Positions 53,353 to 58,433 of a stretch of DNA of 58,433 bases are shown here, in pieces (the first letter of the stretch is position 1; the number at the start of each line of letters is the position of its first letter). Both the position numbers and the translations under genes were made by a program. The notes beneath the pieces were generated by a model. It saw only the letters and a list, made by a program, of their open reading frames with translations. It was not told where the DNA came from and ran no database searches. The stretch lies in assembly GCA_902776545.1 (NCBI GenBank), contig CACYQO010000019.1, forward strand, positions 1 through 58,433. Reading direction: 5' to 3'. This DNA comes from an uncultured Prevotellaceae bacterium. Its GTDB lineage: Bacteria > Bacteroidota > Bacteroidia > Bacteroidales > Bacteroidaceae.

Positions 53353-55311
53353 TTATGCGAACTTCTTGGCCCATCCTCTCAGGTTATTGAGGTAATATTT
53401 CTTGAGGAGATCCAGATAATTGTAATCGAAATCATACTGGTCTACTTTGTTTGCATTGATGTGCAGAACCTTGCAGAATTCACTGCGAGACATTGAGATG
53501 CAGTATTCGTAGGTGCTCCAGAAAGAGTTGGGGTTGTTCTTACAATTCCTCAGGGCTTCTACGGCCTCCTTGACCTCTGGATCTTCGTTCAGCTTGGAGA
53601 AGGCACCGTTCCAAATAGCTGCCACTTTCTCTTTGGCTGCTTTGGCCTCAGCCTCAGACTCGTTCTTCAGGTCCTCAATCTGCTTGGCGAGCTCAGAGTT
53701 GCCGCCCTTGCTGCTGGAATCCTTACCATCGTACTTGTAAGACCAGATGTCCCACTCAGGGCCGAAGGTGAGTTCAGTCTCCCAATCGAAGAGCTCAAGC
53801 TTCCACAGCTTTACCTTTGCACCTGCACGGCCATAGATACCAGCCTTGACACCAACCTCGAAGGTGAACGGGTTCTTCTCGAATGGAGCTAACTGCTCTT
53901 TAAGACCTGCCTTGACCAGAGGGCCTACGCTGAGTGTAGGGCCTGCTACGAAGTCTACCAGTACGTCGGCTCCGAGGAGTACACCAGCCTCTGCTTCTAC
54001 GGAGAAGCCGCCACGTGGAGTGATCAGACCGAAATCGTTCTTCTTCGTCTTGTAATCGGCGATGGGCTTCCAACCACCATGCTTCTTGTCGTACTTCACA
54101 CCTGCTGAGAACTCGTTGGCATATTCGTACTTGATGCCTGTGTAGACCTGACCCTTAACGCCGAGATTCATGTGGAGATAGATAGCGGGCTGGATCGTGA
54201 TGGCTACGGGTACATAGCCTGCCATGAAGGTGAAAGTGATCTCGGTGAGTTCGCCAATCTTCTTGTTCTGATACTCTTTGGGGAGTTCTGCCTTACCGGA
54301 GATACCAAACGTCATCTGGGGAGCTACTGACAGTGAGCCATCGAGACGGCCCTCGAAATAGTCGCATGAGAACTTGATGGGGCAGAGGTCATCCCAGGAA
54401 TACTCACTCAGGCTCTTCAATTCTGCCTTTGAATCGAGCTTCAGGGTGTAGTCGAACTGAACCTTATATGGGATCTTGCTGTTGATTGTGACGGTATCGC
54501 CCTTGTTGTTACCAGTCTTGATGTTGATCTTCGGAGGTGTGAGCGTGCCTTCCATCTCGAGCATAGTACCGGAACCCTCGCCTTTGATAGTAGCACCATT
54601 CTTCTCGATGTATTCAACGAACTTTACGAATTCATCAACGGCATCTGAAAGACCACGTGTACGGGGGAGGTTGAAGTTCTCACCATTGAGGATCTGCTCG
54701 GCCGTGAGTACACCATACTGATTGAATGAACCACGGGTGGTTGCTCCTGCACGACGGGTAACAGCGACTGTCACGGGGTGGATCCGGTTGCTGCCGTCGG
54801 TGTACTTATTAGCTATGCCAGCTGCACCACGGGTATTGGCGCCGGCATTGGGATTCATATAGATTCCGGTGTTGAGTACTACATCCTGACCTGCGAGCAC
54901 TTCACCAAGACCTGAGCGAACCACGTTGAGGATGTACTTGCCATTCTCAAGGCGCTGGGCTGTGGCGCGGCGCAAGTAAGCGCGTTCTTCCAGACTCTGC
55001 CAGATACCCATGGGGTGATTCACGAAGTCCGTGATACCCATCTTATCGGCGTAGACCTTGCTGACGCTGATCATGGTGGTGTCGGCATTGAGGATCTGCA
55101 CGTCGTTGCTGTTGATAAAGTCGGTGTAGACCAGACCGTAAGGCTTCCTGATGCCATCCTCGTTAGAGGCAACTTGAGCGTTGTCAGCTGCGTTGTTGTT
55201 TACTGGGCTCTCAAAGTCGTCGTCTGAACAAGATGAGAAACCGAATGCGAAAATACCTGCGGTAAGTGAGCTCATGAGCACCTGCTTTACCAAAAACTTC
55301 TTTGTTGTCAT
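53353..55311 (-). CDS. large lipoprotein of unknown function
   Basis: 652 aa. The lipobox is in AGIFAFGFSSCSDDD (Cys about residue 28). The N-terminal half contains repeated ANTRGAAG/ATTRGSFN segments. The middle (about 260-530) is beta-rich with amphipathic strands (FDYTLKLDSKAELKS, EITFTFMAGYVPVAITIQPA, GVKAGIYGRAGAKVKLWKLE), and the C-terminal 120 residues are helical (ELAKQIEDLKNESEAEAKAA). No family is recognised. Anchored in the outer membrane. The -7 box TATCTTTG on the minus strand is at 55354-55361. Confidence 0.75.
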   Translation of the reverse strand: MTTKKFLVKQVLMSSLTAGIFAFGFSSCSDDDFESPVNNNAADNAQVASNEDGIRKPYGLVYTDFINSNDVQILNADTTMISVSKVYADKMGITDFVNHPMGIWQSLEERAYLRRATAQRLENGKYILNVVRSGLGEVLAGQDVVLNTGIYMNPNAGANTRGAAGIANKYTDGSNRIHPVTVAVTRRAGATTRGSFNQYGVLTAEQILNGENFNLPRTRGLSDAVDEFVKFVEYIEKNGATIKGEGSGTMLEMEGTLTPPKINIKTGNNKGDTVTINSKIPYKVQFDYTLKLDSKAELKSLSEYSWDDLCPIKFSCDYFEGRLDGSLSVAPQMTFGISGKAELPKEYQNKKIGELTEITFTFMAGYVPVAITIQPAIYLHMNLGVKGQVYTGIKYEYANEFSAGVKYDKKHGGWKPIADYKTKKNDFGLITPRGGFSVEAEAGVLLGADVLVDFVAGPTLSVGPLVKAGLKEQLAPFEKNPFTFEVGVKAGIYGRAGAKVKLWKLELFDWETELTFGPEWDIWSYKYDGKDSSSKGGNSELAKQIEDLKNESEAEAKAAKEKVAAIWNGAFSKLNEDPEVKEAVEALRNCKNNPNSFWSTYEYCISMSRSEFCKVLHINANKVDQYDFDYNYLDLLKKYYLNNLRGWAKKFA

Positions 55312-55627
55312 AACTGTAATTATTTAAATGTTAATACTTTGTTTTCTCTGGTGCAAAGATAGGACGTTTTTCAGCAGGTGATTCTTTTTTTTACGTTTTT
55401 CGCTTTCAGTTGTATGGACAAACACGCTTTCTTTGGACAAAACGCGGAAAACCCTCCGATTTTTGTCCAGAACCATGCGAAAATACCCCATAAATTGCGA
55501 CATTTTGCCTCACGAGATCAGGGGGACAGGTCATTGATCTTTTATTTTGAAAGGGGAAGGGATTCGGGAGTCAAAGCGACTTCCGTTTTTTCGTCTGGCT
55601 TTCTTGGCATAATACTAAATTTAAAGA
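55312..55627. other. gap with promoter and repeat copy
   Basis: Holds the -7 box of the lipoprotein gene (55354-55361) and the second 48-bp copy of the GGGGACAGG repeat (55516-55563). A frame of 121 codons on the plus strand runs through the repeat and into the deaminase gene and does not look like a protein. Confidence 0.6.
55516..55563. repeat. 48-bp direct repeat copy of the GGGGACAGGTCATTGAT element
   Basis: Identical to 52998-53045. A shorter match, TTGGAGAAAAAAATCA, is also shared between 53111 and 55679, inside the 3' end of the deaminase gene. Confidence 0.85.
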
Positions 55628-56827
55628 TTATACAAAAACGCTGCAAAGATACAACTTATTATGGGAATTCACAAACTTTTTGGAGAAAAAAATCATCCGA
55701 TGTTCGGCCAACTGAAGCAGTTCTTCTTTTTCAGCTTCATTAAGGAAGGCATGACGAATAGCGTTGCGCACCATCAACTTGGCCTGCTCTGCGGTGAGGA
55801 TGCCTGCATCATAGAGTTTCTGGAGTTCCTGGGCTACTGTGGTGTTCGAAACAGTCATGTTGTCGGTATTGATACAAACGGGAACGCCAGCACTAAGGAA
55901 TGCCTGAAGGGGATACAGCGACATGTTGGCAACGCCGTCAACAATAGCCTTAGTCTGTAGGTTGCTCGAAGGACAGAGTGTCAGACAAATATCCTTTTGT
56001 ATCAGCAATGCCTTCATATCATTGTCGTTCCATGAACGAATACCATGACCTATACGTTGTGCACCATATTCAATGGCAAGCCGCATGCTCTCAACGCCAT
56101 CGGCCTCTCCGGCATGGATGGTAAATGGAACACCCAGTTCTTTGGCATAAGCGAAGAGCTCTCTATATTTGGATGTGGGGAAAAGTGCTTCTGCCCCTGC
56201 GAGATCGGCGGCGCATACTCCCTGGCCAAGATATTTTTTAGCCATACGAATGGTCTCATTGTTCAGCTCATCGTTGTCAGCCCCACGCATACAGCAGAGT
56301 ATCAGTTGAGCCTTGATGCCGTTAGAGCACGCTGCCAGGCCTGCTTTCAGGCCTTCGATGCTGGCAGCCACGACCTCATCCTGCGTCAGACCTTTCCGCA
56401 GATGCAATTGCGGCGCATAGCGTATCTCGGCATAGATAAGTCCCTGTGCGTAGAGACGCTGCACCAGTGAACTGACGCTATAGGCGATGGTCTCACGGCT
56501 CTGCATCATCTTGACGGGCGAGTCGAAACATTTCAGATAGTCATTCAGGCTCTCACAGTTATCGGGACATACAAGAAGTTTCTTTATCTCGTTTCTGCCG
56601 GAAGGAATGTCAACTCCTTCGATGGCTGCCATATGGATGGCGTCGTCAAGAGAGAGCGATCCGTCAAGGTGGAGATGCAGGTCTGTAAGCGCATACTTTG
56701 AGGCATCAAATGACTCAAGCACAGGCGTAGGCGCAGGCGTAACATTATCGTTGTTGCTACATGAGATAAACATCCCTGGGCCGCAGATCAGGATGGCGGC
56801 GAGCAGCCTATTCATAATCTTTCTCAT
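55628..56827 (-). CDS. exported adenosine deaminase-like lipoprotein
   Basis: 399 aa. Adenosine deaminase family: DLHLHLDGSLSLDDAI (metal ligands HxH), YAEIRYAPQLHLRKG, FTIHAGEADGVESM (H and catalytic E), AQRIGHGIRSW and VCINTDNMTVSNT (Asp). An N-terminal signal with lipobox ICGPGMFISCSNND makes it a lipoprotein, unusual for this normally cytoplasmic enzyme; it would convert extracellular adenosine to inosine. The last 15-20 residues (KFVNSHNKLYLCSVFV) look non-family and overlap repeat-derived DNA. The structured locus at 56842-57182 precedes it on the same strand. Confidence 0.87.
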   Translation of the reverse strand: MRKIMNRLLAAILICGPGMFISCSNNDNVTPAPTPVLESFDASKYALTDLHLHLDGSLSLDDAIHMAAIEGVDIPSGRNEIKKLLVCPDNCESLNDYLKCFDSPVKMMQSRETIAYSVSSLVQRLYAQGLIYAEIRYAPQLHLRKGLTQDEVVAASIEGLKAGLAACSNGIKAQLILCCMRGADNDELNNETIRMAKKYLGQGVCAADLAGAEALFPTSKYRELFAYAKELGVPFTIHAGEADGVESMRLAIEYGAQRIGHGIRSWNDNDMKALLIQKDICLTLCPSSNLQTKAIVDGVANMSLYPLQAFLSAGVPVCINTDNMTVSNTTVAQELQKLYDAGILTAEQAKLMVRNAIRHAFLNEAEKEELLQLAEHRMIFFSKKFVNSHNKLYLCSVFV

Positions 56828-56841
56828 AATTGTATAAACCC

Positions 56842-56876
56842 TAGATTCCGCAGCACTTTAGTTTAACTTTCTTTAT
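56842..56876. repeat. 35-bp direct repeat, copy 2
   Basis: CTAGATTCCGCAGCACTTTA followed by GTTTAACTTTCTTTAT; forms the far end of the structured locus. Together with 52962-52996 it brackets 3.9 kb. Confidence 0.8.
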
Positions 56877-57182
56877 AAGTACCTGAGCAACAAAAAGTTC
56901 TTGCTGGGGCAAGCGGCAAAGCCGAGCGGCTCAGGATTTGGCCATGTCAGAAATTTCACTTACCTTAGTGCTGCAAATCAGTAAATTGATAGGCTATCAG
57001 AGCAGGTCTTCGACCGCCATACAAACTTATTTGGGAACACGGATAGGCTAACATCCTTCGCTGATGCTTTGGTCTAAGCCTCTCGACCTTACGGGGTAAG
57101 GGGGTATTGGCTCATGTCCCGTCGGATTACACGCTTGTATGGCTAAAAACAGACAGACATGTCTCAAATGGCGGCAAAATTA
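56842..57182 (-). ncRNA. candidate structured RNA upstream of the adenosine deaminase gene
   Basis: A minus-strand -7 box TAATTTTG lies at 57175-57182, so a transcript would start near 57168 and run to about 56845. Helices: 57016-57024/57135-57143 (9 bp), CCTTAC/GTAAGG (57087-57092/57096-57101), closing pair 56850-56857/56967-56974, and inside it a three-way junction 56882-56888/56929-56935 with CTTGC/GCAAG (56900-56913) and CGGC/GCCG (56914-56924). No tRNA, tmRNA, RNase P or SRP signature was seen. It may instead be the end of an insertion sequence. The distal 35 bases are repeated at 52962. This accounts for the 493-base gap together with 57183-57320, where nothing is seen. Confidence 0.5.
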
Positions 57183-57320
57183 GACCTTTGAAAATTATCT
57201 GCGTATTTTAGGGAAAATACAAATCTTTGGACAATGTCGTCTATGTGTTACCTTCGAGGCATTAAAAAACCTCGCCACCATGATAGGTAGCGAGGATGTC
57301 ATACAATTAAAAATATAAAA

Positions 57321-57920
57321 TCAGAGCTGGAACTTGTAGCCGATTGTAACTACAAAGAGATCGCTACGCTGGCTATTATCACCATACTTGTTCACCTTGG
57401 TTATACCAATGTTGTAACGGGCATCAAGGACGAAGTTATTGTATTCACCAGAGATACCGATAGGAATTGAGAAAGCTGTGTTCTCACAATTTTCCTTGAC
57501 ATCTTTGCTCTCCATTTTGGCTGATGCCAGGAATCCCATCTGCACACCAGTTTTCAACGCAAGTCCTTCGGAAATGTAAAAATTAGCAACGATAGGAACG
57601 TTGATGTAGTCAAGCTTGGTTGTATGCGTAAAACTACTACCATCTAAATTACTACCCTCGAATTTCCATCCCTGCTGTGCATAGTTCACACCTGCGGCAG
57701 CACTCAGCCAGTCGTTGATATAATACTCGCCTTCAACACCAGCAACAAATCCTGTACGCCACTTGGCATCGGCTCCTCCGTCCCAAGAACCTGAGATATG
57801 TCCCATACCAATACCTGCTTTAGGCTGCAATGTAAATGAACCAGCATCGCGACCTGTGTTCTGTGCACTTGCTGTCAGGGCTACTATACCCAGGACCAGC
57901 GTCATCATAATTTTCTTCAT
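57321..57920 (-). CDS. porin-like outer membrane beta-barrel protein
   Basis: 199 aa from ATG 57920 (MKKIMMTLVLGIVALTASAQ signal peptide; a TTG ten codons earlier is rejected). Alternating strands (GIGMGHISGSWDGGADAKWR, YINDWLSAAAGVNYAQQGWK, YINVPIVANFYISEGLALKT, LFVTIGYKFQL) are typical of the eight-stranded 'outer membrane beta-barrel/PorT' fold, and it ends in a hydrophobic residue. Function unknown. It lies downstream of a small lipoprotein, probably in one transcript. Confidence 0.85.
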   Translation of the reverse strand: MKKIMMTLVLGIVALTASAQNTGRDAGSFTLQPKAGIGMGHISGSWDGGADAKWRTGFVAGVEGEYYINDWLSAAAGVNYAQQGWKFEGSNLDGSSFTHTTKLDYINVPIVANFYISEGLALKTGVQMGFLASAKMESKDVKENCENTAFSIPIGISGEYNNFVLDARYNIGITKVNKYGDNSQRSDLFVVTIGYKFQL

Positions 57921-57957
57921 AATTGATTGATTTGAAATAAAACATAACATTAACTAA

Positions 57958-58320
57958 CTATAATCCAATGGCACCTGTCAATGTGAATGTTTTGATAGTG
58001 GTCCAGTTAGATGCATCTGAAGACTTCTGGAGATTAACAGTGCCTCTGATGTATTTATTGTTATAAACATCAACAATAGCTTGCAAACGCTTAATCAGGT
58101 CGCTCTCATTGATATCAACAGTTCCGACACTTTCAAGTGCATTTTTCATCTCTCTTTCGAAAGCATTGAATGCGTCTTCATGGCCAGTGGCAACCTGTAA
58201 GTTGCTCCCGTCAAGCCTATACCAGACTTTCTCAGACTTAATCTCAGTTTTCTCATCACTGCCACATGCGGCCAAGATGGCACTTGTCATTGTCATGCAG
58301 ATTAAGGCAACTGCGGCCAT
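57958..58320 (-). CDS. small lipoprotein of unknown function
   Basis: 120 aa from ATG 58320 with lipobox AILAAC. The codons just upstream read IKKKKKIL in frame, a classic basic signal-peptide start, but the only initiator there would be ATT at 58344; the real protein may begin there. The mature part has WYRLDGSNLQVATGHEDAFN and LQKSSDASNWTTIKTFTLTG. No family recognised. Confidence 0.65.
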   Translation of the reverse strand: MAAVALICMTMTSAILAACGSDEKTEIKSEKVWYRLDGSNLQVATGHEDAFNAFEREMKNALESVGTVDINESDLIKRLQAIVDVYNNKYIRGTVNLQKSSDASNWTTIKTFTLTGAIGL

Positions 58321-58370
58321 CAGAATCTTTTTCTTTTTCTTAATAGTTTTATGTAAATAATAAATTATAA

Positions 58371-58433
58371 CTAATCTTTCAGTTCGAAGTGCTGATAGTC
58401 CTTACAAGTAGTCCAGTCGCCTCCCCATTCAAA
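58371..58433 (-). CDS. C-terminal end of an M15-type peptidase (5' end outside window)
   Basis: Only the last 20 codons are inside: FEWGGDWTTCKDYQHFELKD then stop. The WGGDW...DYxHFEL pattern is the C-terminal zinc-ligand histidine region of D-Ala-D-Ala carboxypeptidase/L-Ala-D-Glu endopeptidases of the M15 (VanY/endolysin) group. It lies just upstream of the small lipoprotein on the same strand. Confidence 0.65.
   Translation of the reverse strand, partial: FEWGGDWTTCKDYQHFELKD

Noticed and set aside
55378-55743. 121-codon plus-strand frame
   Set aside because: It crosses the 48-bp repeat and the antisense of the adenosine deaminase end; composition is not protein-like.
56842-57182. tmRNA, RNase P RNA or tRNA gene
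   Set aside because: No CCA-type acceptor, tag sequence, or the conserved RNase P core was found on either strand.

Overview
The window looks like a chromosome fragment of a Prevotella-type member of the Bacteroidales. The evidence is the promoter grammar (TAnnTTTG -7 boxes, usually followed by GCA, with short or almost absent leaders and no clear Shine-Dalgarno sites), the many lipoprotein signal peptides, and Bacteroidetes-specific families (DUF4301, DUF4494, PCMD, DUF4353, EFR1 ferredoxin). No rRNA or tRNA gene was found. Everything here is read from sequence alone; family names come from recognised motifs, not from searches.

Layout. 1-5.2 kb: end of an outer-membrane barrel protein, a PCMD surface protein, a malic enzyme/phosphotransacetylase fusion and a TetR regulator. 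5.3-13.6 kb: DUF4301, a RelA-type (p)ppGpp synthetase with a degenerate hydrolase domain, a small lipoprotein, a FemAB-like acyltransferase, a nitroreductase-KdsC-Maf cluster and a TPR protein. 13.8-23.2 kb: phosphohexomutase, KdsB, a MORN-repeat protein, YhcH, glycogen branching enzyme with a histone-H1-like tail, a membrane protein and guanine deaminase. 23.2-41.4 kb: two tandem acyl-CoA synthetase paralogues, a LolC/E-like permease, an aminotransferase, a membrane pseudokinase with DUF4494 and YggS, an EFR1 flavodoxin/ferredoxin, divergent MetY and Lrp, RlmH, a MORN-GH25 lysozyme, an iron alcohol dehydrogenase, a DUF4353 lipoprotein and a serine hydrolase.

41.5-53 kb is an AT-richer accessory island that looks like a defence island. 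It carries (a) a two-gene restriction-modification-like operon, a GIY-YIG/helicase/methylase-half protein plus a protein with the other methylase half, preceded by about 400 nt of strongly structured leader; (b) a PD-(D/E)XK/CdiA_C-like nuclease gene flanked by two paralogous, covarying small RNAs, each with its own promoter and terminator; (c) an AAA ATPase, a relic of a winged-helix gene, a catalytically degenerate long Argonaute (Piwi) and an unknown partner. 53-58.4 kb holds repeat debris, a TolC relic, a large lipoprotein, an exported adenosine deaminase, another structured RNA-like locus whose end is duplicated 3.9 kb away, a small barrel protein, a small lipoprotein and the last 20 codons of an M15-type peptidase.

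A second theme runs through the core. Several families of short repeats recur between genes, and sequences of the same style also lie in frame inside at least seven coding genes. One family is a promoter cassette copied between divergent genes. Others are perfect palindromes at gene ends or in leaders.
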